Assembly: GCA_900555705.1 (NCBI GenBank)
Contig: USLV01000009.1
Location: 1-16,941 of the forward strand
DNA from: an uncultured Oscillospiraceae bacterium
Lineage (GTDB): Bacteria; Bacillota; Clostridia; Oscillospirales; Acutalibacteraceae
DNA length: 16,941 nucleotides
Reading direction: 5' to 3'
The notes under the pieces were generated by a model that saw nothing but the letters and a program-made list of their open reading frames with translations, was not told where the DNA came from and ran no database searches. Below, piece by piece: positions 6,774 to 13,407 of this stretch (position 1 is the first letter of the stretch; each line of letters begins with the position of its first letter). A program made the position numbers and the translations under genes.

Positions 6774-7349
6774 TCAGTCAATCGCTCCCTTGGTGGACAG
6801 CAGCCCGTCCTTCGGGGCCACCGCCAGCCGCAGCGCATGGGCCACCGCCTTGCACATCGCCTCGATCATATGGTGAGCGTTGTCGCCGTATTCCGCCCGG
6901 ACATGCAGGGTCAGCCCGGCGTTGAATGCCAGCGCGCGGAAAAATTCGGCAGTCAGGCAGGTGTCGAATCCGCCGCAGGTCGCCTCGCGCAGCCGGGCGT
7001 CATAGACAAGAAAGGGCCGCCCGCTCACATCCACGGCGGCAAACGCCAGCGCCTCGTCCATCGGCACATAAAAGCTGCCGAAACGCGCGATCCCGCTCTT
7101 GTCCCCGAGCGCCTCTGCAAGCGCCCGCCCCAGCACAATGCCGGTGTCCTCCACCGTATGGTGGCCGTCCACCTCGAGATCGCCGGACGCCCGCAGCGTC
7201 AGGCCAAAGCCGCCGTGGACGGCAAAGGCCGTCAGCATATGATCAAAAAAGCCGATACCGGTGGAAACTTCCACCGGGCCACCGTCAAGGCAGATGGTCG
7301 CGGTGATCGATGTCTCGCGCGTCTCGCGGGAAAAGCTGCCGGTTCGCAT
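6774..7349 (-). CDS. hisB: Imidazoleglycerol-phosphate dehydratase HisB (monofunctional)
   Basis: HisB dehydrates imidazole-glycerol phosphate to imidazole-acetol phosphate, step 6. The 191-residue length is that of a monofunctional enzyme; there is no N-terminal histidinol-phosphatase domain. The manganese-binding duplicated motifs are intact: GFFDHML at 33-39, DGHHTVED at 61-68, MDEALA at 98-103 and NAHHMIEAMCKA at 157-168. The ATG at 7347-7349 has AAGGAGG about 9 bases upstream, inside the 32-base gap after hisC. The next gene in the same direction is hisA::hisI, only 14 bases on. Confidence 0.95.
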   Translation of the reverse strand: MRTGSFSRETRETSITATICLDGGPVEVSTGIGFFDHMLTAFAVHGGFGLTLRASGDLEVDGHHTVEDTGIVLGRALAEALGDKSGIARFGSFYVPMDEALAFAAVDVSGRPFLVYDARLREATCGGFDTCLTAEFFRALAFNAGLTLHVRAEYGDNAHHMIEAMCKAVAHALRLAVAPKDGLLSTKGAID

Positions 7350-7381
7350 AATGCGGTTCCTCCTTATTCGAAATCGCGGGC

Positions 7382-8452
7382 TCAGATGTCGCCCGCCCGT
7401 CTTTTGGTCAGCAGAAAGCGGAACAGGTCGAGCACCTCACGATTTTCCGCCTCGGTACCTGCTGTGATGCGCAGTCGTCCGCCGCCGAAGCGCCGGATGA
7501 CAATTCCCCGGTCGGCCAGCATCTCAAACAGCCAGTCGGCTTCCGGCGTCTCAAGAAAGACAAAATTCGTGCAGGTCTCATACACCCGCTCGATCAGCCC
7601 CTGCTCCGCGAGCGCGCACATCCCCTCATACAGCATGTCCCGCGACTGCCGGAGCAAGGCCGGATAGACCTCGTGATACAACCGGTTGCGCAGCACCACC
7701 TCCGCCATTGACTGGGTCACGGCATTGACATTATAGGGGGATTTCGCCGCCCGCAGGATACCGGTCAGACGGGGGTTCGCGACTGCAAAGCCGAGCCGCA
7801 GCGCCGCCAGCCCCAGCGCCTTCGAGCAGGTGCGCAGGATGATCAGGTTGTCATACGCCGCCACCTCGTCGAGCAGCGACTGATCCCAGAAGTCCATATA
7901 GGCCTCGTCCAGCACGATCAGCGCCTCCGTCTCCCGCAGGATTCGGCGAACCGCCTCCCGCCCAAGCCCAAGCGAGGTCGGATTGCAGGGATTCGAGAAG
8001 ATAAAAAGCCGAATCTGCTCGCGCCGGATGGTGTCGATCACGAGATCAGGATCGATCCGCAGATCGCCGTCCTTTTGCAGCGTCAGGCAAGGGTTCTCGG
8101 TGATCGAGGTATAGAACGCGTACATCGAGAAGTCCGGCGAGACGGTCAGCACCCGCTCCCCCTTTTCGAGAAAGGCGGACATGATGACCGAGATCAGCTC
8201 ATCCGAGCCGTTCCCTGCCGTCACCAGTGCCGGATCCACGCCATAAAGCGCGGCAAACGCGGCACAGACCCCAGCCGCGCTGGGATCGGGATAACGGTTG
8301 AGGGTGGTTTCCGCCGCCGCACGCGCCATCGCCTCCCGGTCCGCCTCGGTCGGCAGCAGGAAGGATTCGTTCGCGTCCAGCCGCACGCGATAGTTCCCCT
8401 CCACAGGGTCATACGGCGTCAGCTGTTCGGTTTTTCCGGCCAGTGTATACAT
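7382..8452 (-). CDS. hisC: Histidinol-phosphate aminotransferase HisC
   Basis: HisC is a PLP-dependent class I/II aminotransferase that converts imidazole-acetol phosphate to histidinol phosphate with glutamate, step 7. It has 356 residues, the normal length. Signature residues are visible: NPCNPTS at 154-160 (cofactor Asn), DEAY at 182-185, the Schiff-base lysine K211 in TCSKALG, the phosphate-binding R219 in ALRLGF, and the C-terminal substrate arginine in GGGRLRIT. The start is ATG at 8450-8452, 4 bases after the hisD stop, with GAGGGA about 8 bases upstream inside the hisD end. A longer in-frame reading to 8533 lies within hisD and has no HisC homology. Confidence 0.95.
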   Translation of the reverse strand: MYTLAGKTEQLTPYDPVEGNYRVRLDANESFLLPTEADREAMARAAAETTLNRYPDPSAAGVCAAFAALYGVDPALVTAGNGSDELISVIMSAFLEKGERVLTVSPDFSMYAFYTSITENPCLTLQKDGDLRIDPDLVIDTIRREQIRLFIFSNPCNPTSLGLGREAVRRILRETEALIVLDEAYMDFWDQSLLDEVAAYDNLIILRTCSKALGLAALRLGFAVANPRLTGILRAAKSPYNVNAVTQSMAEVVLRNRLYHEVYPALLRQSRDMLYEGMCALAEQGLIERVYETCTNFVFLETPEADWLFEMLADRGIVIRRFGGGRLRITAGTEAENREVLDLFRFLLTKRRAGDI

Positions 8453-8456
8453 CGGA

Positions 8457-9761
8457 TCAGTCCCTCTTTCCGGTCTCTTCGAAGCGCACCTCGATGGAAT
8501 TCGCGTGGGCATCCAGCCCCTCGGCACGCGCAATCGTCACGATATCCTCCCGCGCCGCCGTGAGCGCCGGGCGGTTATAGTAAATAAAGCTGGATTTCTT
8601 GACAAAGCTGTCGACCGACAGCGGCGAGAAGAAGCGGGCGGTGCCGCTGGTCGGCAACACATGGTTCGGACCCGCGTAGTAATCCCCGAGCGGTTCAGGG
8701 GAATATTTACCGAGGAAAACCGAGCCGGCGTTGTCCAGCCGCCCGATATATTCCATCGGGTTGTCGCACATCACCTCGAGATGCTCCGGCGCGAGCCGGT
8801 TCGCAAAATCAACCGCCTCGTCCATGTCGCGGCAGACGATCATTGCACCGTAGTCAGAGAGCGAGCGGCGGACGATCTCCGCCCGCGGGAGTCGCTCAAT
8901 CTGGCGTGCCAGCTCCGCCGCCGTCTCCTCCGCGATCCGCTCGGAATCGGTCAGCAGGATCGCGGAAGCCAGCACATCGTGCTCCGCCTGCGACATGAGA
9001 TCCGCCGCGAGATAGGCAGGATCGGCAGTTTCGTCCGCGAGAATCAGAATTTCGCTCGGCCCCGCAATCATGTCGATATCCACCATACCATATGTCAGGC
9101 GCTTCGCCGTCGCGACATAGATGTTGCCGGGGCCCACGATCTTGTCCACCTTCGGGATGCTCTCAGTGCCGTAGGCGAGCGCGGCAATTGCCTGTGCGCC
9201 GCCGCACAGGAACACGCGATCCACCCCCGCGATGTAGGCCGCCGCCATCACGTCGGCGTTGAAGCCGCCCTGCTTCGGCGGCGGGGTCACCATCACGATC
9301 TCTTTCACTCCGGCAATCCGCGCAGGGATGGCGTTCATCAGCACCGAGGAGGGATAGGCCGCCGTGCCGCCCGGCACATAGATGCCGACGCGCGCGAGTC
9401 CCCGGATGCGCTGGCCGAGGATGGTGCCGTCCTCCTTTGTGGTCATCCAGCTCTGCTGCACCTGCCGACGGTGGAAATCCGCGATGTTGTCCGCTGCGCG
9501 TTCGAGCGCCGCATAAATTTTCGGATCGCAGGCCTTCGCGAGCTCACCGAGCTGCTCCCGTTCGACGCAGGCGACCGGCGCGTCCACGCCGTCGAACCGT
9601 TTGGTATAGGCGGCGACGGCCGCGTCGCCATCCCGCCGCACGGTCTCGAGGATTTCGCTCACCGCTGCCGTCACCTGCCGGTCAACCTCGCCGCTGCGGG
9701 CCTCGAGCTGCTCGAGCAGCGCGTATTCCGCCTGCCCGTCCGTTTTCACCGTCGTTATCAC
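8457..9761 (-). CDS. hisD: Histidinol dehydrogenase HisD
   Basis: HisD is a zinc and NAD-dependent enzyme that oxidises histidinol to histidine in two steps, the last of the pathway. It has 434 residues, full length. Zinc ligands Q258, H261 (MSQAEHD), D360 (LGDYYAGPNH) and H419 (DAHANSIE) are present, as is the catalytic pair E326-H327 (APEHLEV). The start is GTG at 9759-9761, which shares bases with the hisG stop as GTGA; GGAGG lies 7 bases upstream. That overlap couples it tightly to hisG. hisC begins 4 bases after its stop. Confidence 0.96.
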   Translation of the reverse strand: MITTVKTDGQAEYALLEQLEARSGEVDRQVTAAVSEILETVRRDGDAAVAAYTKRFDGVDAPVACVEREQLGELAKACDPKIYAALERAADNIADFHRRQVQQSWMTTKEDGTILGQRIRGLARVGIYVPGGTAAYPSSVLMNAIPARIAGVKEIVMVTPPPKQGGFNADVMAAAYIAGVDRVFLCGGAQAIAALAYGTESIPKVDKIVGPGNIYVATAKRLTYGMVDIDMIAGPSEILILADETADPAYLAADLMSQAEHDVLASAILLTDSERIAEETAAELARQIERLPRAEIVRRSLSDYGAMIVCRDMDEAVDFANRLAPEHLEVMCDNPMEYIGRLDNAGSVFLGKYSPEPLGDYYAGPNHVLPTSGTARFFSPLSVDSFVKKSSFIYYNRPALTAAREDIVTIARAEGLDAHANSIEVRFEETGKRD

Positions 9762-10396
9762 AGAAATTCCTCCATTCTCGCAATCAGCTGCTCAATTTCT
9801 GCCTTGCGCAGCTTCATGCAGGCCATGTTGACAATCAGCCGTGCCGAGATCGGCAGCACATCCTCCACCACCTCGAGGCCGTTTTCCCGGAGGGTCGAGC
9901 CGGTCTCGACGATATCGACAATGCCGTCGGACAGCCCGAGCAGCGGCGCAAGCTCCACCGAGCCCTCGATCTTGATGATACGCACGTCCAGTCCCTTGCG
10001 GTCAAAAAACGCCCGGGAGACGTTCGGATATTTCGAAGCAATGGTTTTCGCAGCATACCCGCTGAAAAAGTCGCGATCCTTCGGCGCGGCAAGCGCAAAG
10101 CGGCAGCGCCCGAAGCCGAGATCCAGCACCTCATAGAAGCCGCCGGCCGACTGGGGTCCGCTCGCCTCCGCGATCGTGTCCTTGCCGACGACACCGAGAT
10201 CACAGACACCGTGCTCCACATAGGTGAGCACATCCGCCGCCTTGGCCAGCACCACCTCGATGCCCTCCCCGACCGGCAGGATCAGCCGTCGTCCCTTGTC
10301 GCGCACCGCCGCCGTATCGAGACCCATGCGCTCGAACAGCGCCACCGTGTCCTTTTCCAGCCGCCCCTTAGTAAGAGCCATTCGTATCGGTTTCAT
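9758..10396 (-). CDS. hisG: ATP phosphoribosyltransferase catalytic subunit HisG (short form)
   Basis: HisG joins PRPP to ATP, the committed and histidine-inhibited first step. At 212 residues it is the short form, lacking the C-terminal regulatory domain and therefore needing HisZ, which is encoded directly upstream. Seen in sequence: MALTKGRL at 6-13, the DLGVVGKD loop at 67-73, and the PRPP-binding loop DIVETGSTLRENGL at 161-174. The ATG at 10394-10396 shares bases with the hisZ stop (ATGA), and GGGAGGAG is placed about 6 bases upstream, which rules out the longer reading starting at 10414. Confidence 0.95.
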   Translation of the reverse strand: MKPIRMALTKGRLEKDTVALFERMGLDTAAVRDKGRRLILPVGEGIEVVLAKAADVLTYVEHGVCDLGVVGKDTIAEASGPQSAGGFYEVLDLGFGRCRFALAAPKDRDFFSGYAAKTIASKYPNVSRAFFDRKGLDVRIIKIEGSVELAPLLGLSDGIVDIVETGSTLRENGLEVVEDVLPISARLIVNMACMKLRKAEIEQLIARMEEFL

Positions 10397-11601
10397 ATCG
10401 TCTCCTCCCGGCATTCCCCGGCACCGTCCGGCCGGATCACCAGCACCCGGCCAATCCCGCGCGCCGCGGCATAGGCCCTCGCCTCCTCCAGCTCATCAAA
10501 CACGCTGCATTCCACAACCTGTCCGTCTCCGGCCAGCTCCGCCGCCTTTTGCAGCGCCTCGGTCTCACAGCCCGCCGCCGCGTGTACCAGCACATCCGGC
10601 GGCGCGGGGGGCTGCACATCTCCCGCCGCGAGCATTCCCTTGGTCAGCGCGTCCACATTGACGCCGAAGCCGGTTGCGGGAAGCGGCGGACCGAATTCCT
10701 GCAACAGGTGATCGTAACGACCGCCTGAGACCACCGTCTCACCGCTGCCCTCCATATAGCCGCGGAAGATCACGCCGGTATAGTAATCGTTGCGGTGCAC
10801 CAGCCCGAGATCAATCATCACCTGTCCGCCGAGCCCAAGGCGGCAGAGCGCACGATAGAGCCGTTTCAGATAAGCCAGCGCCGCCCGCATCTCCCCGCTC
10901 CGGCAGAGCGGCTCCGCCGCTTCCAGGACCTCTTCACCGCCGAACAGCCGCGGCAGCCGCCGCATCGCGTCCACCGCACCGCCCGCGGGCATCGCATCCA
11001 GCAGATCCGCCAGCGCGGCATAGTTTTTCGTCTCAATACAGGTGTGCAGCTCGGCGCGCACCCCCTCATCCTCCGAAAGCTCCGCCGCCAGCGCCCGGAA
11101 AATGCCGACATGTCCGATCTCGATCCGGTAGTCTCCCGCCGCACACCGGCGTAGCGACTCCGCCGCCAGCGTCAGCACCTCGAGATCGGCCCGCTCACCA
11201 CCGGCGCCGATCAGCTCAACGCCCGCCTGAAATTCTTGGTCATTATGCCCGGAAAGCCCGTGGTTGAGATGATAAACATCCTGCGCATAGAACAGGCGGA
11301 TCGGCCGCGGCGCCTGCTGCAGGCGGGCGGCAACCAGCCGCGCGATCGGGGTCGTCGAATCCGGCCGCATCACCAGTAGCCGTCCCTTGTTGTCGCTCAG
11401 CTTATACATGCTCTCCGCCGGCATCACCGCGCCACCGCCCTGAAACACATCGAAAAACTCGATGCCGGGCGTCATCACCTCGGAGAAGCCGCGTTGCCGG
11501 AACAGGTCGGTCAGGGTATATTCCACCTCGCGCCGGGCGAGGCATTCTTCAAACAGTAGATCCCGGGTTCCCTCCGGGGTGTTTCGCATGGTCTTTTTCA
11601 T
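10393..11601 (-). CDS. hisZ: ATP phosphoribosyltransferase regulatory subunit HisZ
   Basis: HisZ is the histidyl-tRNA-synthetase-like regulatory subunit that activates short HisG and carries the histidine feedback site. It has 402 residues. The class II synthetase-like core is visible (PEGTRDLLFEE near the start, the block around RLFYAQDVYHLNHG and QEFQAGVELIG, and SGGRYDHLLQEFG). A poorly conserved C-terminal tail follows in place of a true anticodon-binding domain. It is HisZ rather than HisS because it precedes a short hisG, overlaps it by 4 bases, and lacks a full synthetase length. The start ATG at 11599-11601 is chosen for the AAAGGCGG element 6-7 bases upstream; ATG at 11587-11589 has no ribosome site. 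First gene of the operon, about 32 bases after the predicted transcription start. Confidence 0.93.
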   Translation of the reverse strand: MKKTMRNTPEGTRDLLFEECLARREVEYTLTDLFRQRGFSEVMTPGIEFFDVFQGGGAVMPAESMYKLSDNKGRLLVMRPDSTTPIARLVAARLQQAPRPIRLFYAQDVYHLNHGLSGHNDQEFQAGVELIGAGGERADLEVLTLAAESLRRCAAGDYRIEIGHVGIFRALAAELSEDEGVRAELHTCIETKNYAALADLLDAMPAGGAVDAMRRLPRLFGGEEVLEAAEPLCRSGEMRAALAYLKRLYRALCRLGLGGQVMIDLGLVHRNDYYTGVIFRGYMEGSGETVVSGGRYDHLLQEFGPPLPATGFGVNVDALTKGMLAAGDVQPPAPPDVLVHAAAGCETEALQKAAELAGDGQVVECSVFDELEEARAYAAARGIGRVLVIRPDGAGECREETI

Positions 11602-11624
11602 AAAAGCCGCCTTTCGCTTTAGTG

Positions 11625-11640
11625 TGCTAATACGGTAGCA
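11625..11640. promoter_or_regulatory. Inverted repeat over the his transcription start, possible operator
   Basis: TGCTA (11625-11629) and TAGCA (11636-11640) are separated by 6 bases and touch the -10 of the his promoter. The position suits a repressor. Some Firmicutes control his genes with a TrpR-family repressor (HisR/YerC); whether this repeat matches that motif I cannot say. Confidence 0.3.
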
Positions 11641-11668
11641 TGATATCAGAGTGGACGGCATTTGTCAA
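11640..11668 (-). promoter_or_regulatory. Main sigma-A promoter of the histidine operon
   Basis: A perfect -35 TTGACA (minus strand, 11663-11668) and a -10 TATCAT (11640-11645) are separated by 17 bases. The predicted start near 11633 leaves a leader of only about 32 bases. There is no space for a T-box or other long attenuator downstream of this promoter. An inverted repeat TGCTA/TAGCA (11625-11629 and 11636-11640) straddles the start site. Confidence 0.85.
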
Positions 11669-11688
11669 GTACCTTACCTGATCTGCCG

Positions 11689-11722
11689 AAAAAAACAAAT
11701 CCCCGGCCTCCGGCCGGGGATT
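11689..11722 (-). terminator. Strong intrinsic terminator upstream of the his promoter
   Basis: An 11-bp perfect GC-rich stem (11698-11708 with 11712-11722) has a 3-base loop. On the minus strand it is followed by TTTGTTTTTTT. It would stop transcripts from sigK or from the small promoter at 11774-11801 before they reach hisZ. Its first arm overlaps a competing 8-bp pairing described in the findings. Confidence 0.85.
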
Positions 11723-11767
11723 CCCATCGTTCGCAACGGTCTCGAAGACATGATCTTCGGAATCCCG
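11689..11767 (-). ncRNA. Candidate small structured RNA or attenuator leader
   Basis: A promoter (11774-11801) and a terminator (11689-11722) bracket about 79 bases with no plausible open frame. On the minus strand GGGATTCC (11759-11766) pairs perfectly with GGAATCCC (11717-11724), enclosing two small hairpins (11743-11759 and 11728-11738). The right half of that outer stem shares 6 bases with the terminator's first arm, so the two folds exclude each other. This is the layout of a transcription attenuator or of a small RNA that ends at its own terminator. It matches no riboswitch family that I can recall. Confidence 0.45.
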
Positions 11768-11773
11768 TTCTCT

Positions 11774-11801
11774 ATTTTACCATATTTTGATGGAAACGCA
11801 A
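11774..11801 (-). promoter_or_regulatory. Second promoter upstream of the his operon
   Basis: On the minus strand there is an extended -10, TGGTAAAAT (hexamer 11774-11779), and a TTGCGT -35 at 11796-11801 with 16-base spacing. It points at the structured segment and terminator at 11689-11767. Confidence 0.55.
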
Positions 11802-11984
11802 GCAGTCCGGCGGACAAAGACGCGCAAATTCCTTCGATCCCATGCCGCCGGGCTCGGAGTGCTTTCCACCATAACAGAAATTCCGTCGCCATGTGTTTTG
11901 GCAGGGGGACACGGTCAACGATCAGAAGGAGCAGAATACTTCTGTAAAACCCGTCGTGCCCACACAGCAATGGAGGATTCCCGA
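11780..11984. other. Non-coding stretch downstream of sigK, no gene recognised
   Basis: About 200 bases between the sigK stop and the small promoter. Open frames cross it on both strands, but their translations resemble no protein I know and none has a ribosome site. A hairpin CAGAAG/CTTCTG (11923-11928 with 11939-11944) lies about 40 bases past the sigK stop without a T-run. No tRNA, SRP, 6S or tmRNA signature was recognised. Confidence 0.5.
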
Positions 11985-12701
11985 CTATCGGTGTTGCACA
12001 CACCGCCCTGCTGCATCTCCGATGTCAAACCGCCGTTTCAGCTTTTCGAGTGCTTTCTTTTCAATTCGGCTGACGTATGACCGGGATATATCCAGCTTGC
12101 GGGCGACCTCCCGCTGGGTCAATCCGTCGCCGACCAGACCATACCGCCACTCGATGATCTCCCGCTCCCGCGGATCCAGCACCTCGCCGATATAGCGGTG
12201 CAGCCGCTCGGCATTGACCTTGAGCTCCAGATCCTCCACAATGTGGTCGTCCTCTGCGATCACATCCATCAGCGTGAGCGGATTGCCATCTTTGTCGGTA
12301 TCAATTGGATCGGAAAACGAGACGTCCTGTGCGCTCTTCTTCCCGGCCCGGAAATGCATCAACACCTCGTTTTCAATGCACCGAGAGGCATAAGTTGCCA
12401 ATCTTATACCTTTTGTATAATCAAATGTGTTGACCGCCTTGATAAGTCCGATGGTGCCGATCGAGATGAGATCGTCCTGATCGCGGACAGCGCTGTAATA
12501 TTTTTTGATGATATGCGCGACCAGGCGCAGATTGTGTTCAATCAGTTCATTACGCGCGGCAATATCTCCTTTCTCCCGATAGGCGACCAGACATTCCCGT
12601 TCCCGCTCCGCCGACAGCGGCCGCGGAAATGAACCGACATTGACGACGTGCAGCGCCATATAAACGATATGGGACAACGATTGCAGCAATTCCACCAACA
12701 T
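11985..12701 (-). CDS. sigK: Sporulation sigma factor sigma-K
   Basis: This is a 238-residue sigma-70-family factor matching sigma-K, which directs late mother-cell genes in sporulation. Region 2 is clear: ARNELIEHNLRLVAHIIKKY at 49-68, then DLISIGTIGLIKAV and GIRLATYASRCIENEVLMHFR. Region 4 has the helix-turn-helix LTQREVARKLDISRSYVSRIEKKAL at about 194-218. The hydrophobic N-terminal ~20 residues before VGSFPRPLS (about 22-30) resemble the pro-sequence removed by SpoIVFB in Bacillus, unlike the C. difficile form that lacks it. The FPxPLS block distinguishes it from sigma-E. The gene is whole, with no skin-type insertion. ATG at 12699-12701 has GGGAGG 8 bases upstream. It lies after a strong terminator and so needs its own promoter. 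Confidence 0.93.
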   Translation of the reverse strand: MLVELLQSLSHIVYMALHVVNVGSFPRPLSAERERECLVAYREKGDIAARNELIEHNLRLVAHIIKKYYSAVRDQDDLISIGTIGLIKAVNTFDYTKGIRLATYASRCIENEVLMHFRAGKKSAQDVSFSDPIDTDKDGNPLTLMDVIAEDDHIVEDLELKVNAERLHRYIGEVLDPREREIIEWRYGLVGDGLTQREVARKLDISRSYVSRIEKKALEKLKRRFDIGDAAGRCVQHR

Positions 12702-12733
12702 GAGGGGCGCCTCCCTTCTTTACCCCTCATATT

Positions 12734-12756
12734 TATGCAGCCTCCGCCCGTCCGGT
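12734..12756 (-). promoter_or_regulatory. Possible sporulation-type promoter of sigK
   Basis: The 90 bases between the upstream terminator and sigK hold no sigma-A-like pair. On the minus strand AC (12755-12756) lies 17 bases before CATAAAT (CATA at 12734-12737), which partly fits the sigma-K style AC-N16/17-CATAnnnTA; the final TA is off by one. Weak but biologically sensible. Confidence 0.3.
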
Positions 12757-12779
12757 GCCTGTCTGACACTCCTTTTACC

Positions 12780-12820
12780 AAAAAACATAAAAGGAGTGGT
12801 GTCCGCACCCGGACACCACT
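12780..12820 (-). terminator. Strong intrinsic terminator after the GH3/PduL-like unit
   Basis: An 11-bp perfect stem (12795-12805 with 12810-12820) carries a tetraloop and is followed on the minus strand by CCTTTTATGTTTTTT. It lies 14 bases after the stop of the PduL-like gene and insulates sigK from it. A second 11-bp hairpin (12767-12777 with 12788-12798) overlaps its base by 4 bases. Confidence 0.88.
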
Positions 12821-12833
12821 TCCCGTCTTTTCA

Positions 12834-13394
12834 TCAGGACGTCGTCACAAACAGGGCTTCGTCCGGTGCAGCCACGTTTCCGTCATTCAACAGGTGGACA
12901 CGGGTGACAAACATATGGGATACCCGCACGGCAACATGCTCTGCGCGGAATCCGCCCGGCGTGCCGACCACAATGGTCTCTCCGTCCCGCAGCCCCAGCG
13001 CCGAGGCATCCTCGGGCGGCATATGGATATGGTTCTGCGGGACGAGCACACCGCCGGAGAGCGGCAGTTCGCCAAAAGCGGTACGCAGGACAACCCCTTC
13101 TCCCGCGCTGCCGTTTCCGGACAGCTCGAGCGTCGCCGGGATGTCGAGCAGCTCCGCCTGCGCGGCGGTCAACTCCACCTGTGTTTTCGGACGGGAGGGG
13201 CCGAAGACCGGCAGCTCCAGCGTCCGGCCGTTCGGGCCGACCACCGTCACCGTTTCAGCGGCCCGGTAGAGTCCCGGCTGGTCAAGCGGCTCGACGTTCG
13301 TCAGCTTTCCCGCCTCAAACAGCGTGCGGATGGCCATCTTCGAGAGGTGCACATGCGGCGGCACCATCACATAGGCAATCTGATCAGTAATCAT
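12834..13394 (-). CDS. pduL: Divergent PduL-like phosphotransacylase
   Basis: This is a 186-residue protein of the PduL family (phosphate acyltransferases that swap CoA for phosphate on acetyl or propionyl groups, with two zinc sites). The metal and catalytic framework is visible: H14-x-H16 (PHVHLS), R68 in GPSR, E74 in TQVEL, H122-x-H124 (NHIHM) and H167. The family's GLYRAAETVTVVGPNG segment is also present. Two positions are unusual: the arginine that normally precedes each HxH is P13 and N121 here (families read RHVHL and RHIHM). There is no microcompartment-targeting N-terminal extension and no shell protein nearby. ATG at 13392-13394 has GAGGAGG 8 bases upstream; the gap from the GH3 stop is 13 bases and the ribosome site overlaps that stop, so the two are co-transcribed. 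Activity is uncertain. Confidence 0.82.
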   Translation of the reverse strand: MITDQIAYVMVPPHVHLSKMAIRTLFEAGKLTNVEPLDQPGLYRAAETVTVVGPNGRTLELPVFGPSRPKTQVELTAAQAELLDIPATLELSGNGSAGEGVVLRTAFGELPLSGGVLVPQNHIHMPPEDASALGLRDGETIVVGTPGGFRAEHVAVRVSHMFVTRVHLLNDGNVAAPDEALFVTTS

Positions 13395-13407
13395 ACGATA
13401 CGCCTCC

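Noticed and set aside
8505..10136. A 543-codon plus-strand open frame across hisD and hisG
   Set aside because: Antisense shadow of two well-conserved his genes; His/Arg-rich composition is typical of reverse-strand reading of GC-rich genes.
10393..11601. Histidyl-tRNA synthetase (HisS)
   Set aside because: It is coupled to a short hisG at the head of a his operon and its C-terminal domain is reduced and atypical; HisZ fits better.
11689..11984. T-box, 6S RNA or SRP RNA between sigK and hisZ
   Set aside because: No T-box AGGGTGGNACCGCG sequence, no 6S-like long bulged hairpin and no SRP GGAA/GCAG core were found on either strand.
11674..12003. A 109-codon minus-strand frame downstream of sigK
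   Set aside because: It runs through the small promoter and the terminator hairpin, lacks a ribosome site and resembles no protein family.
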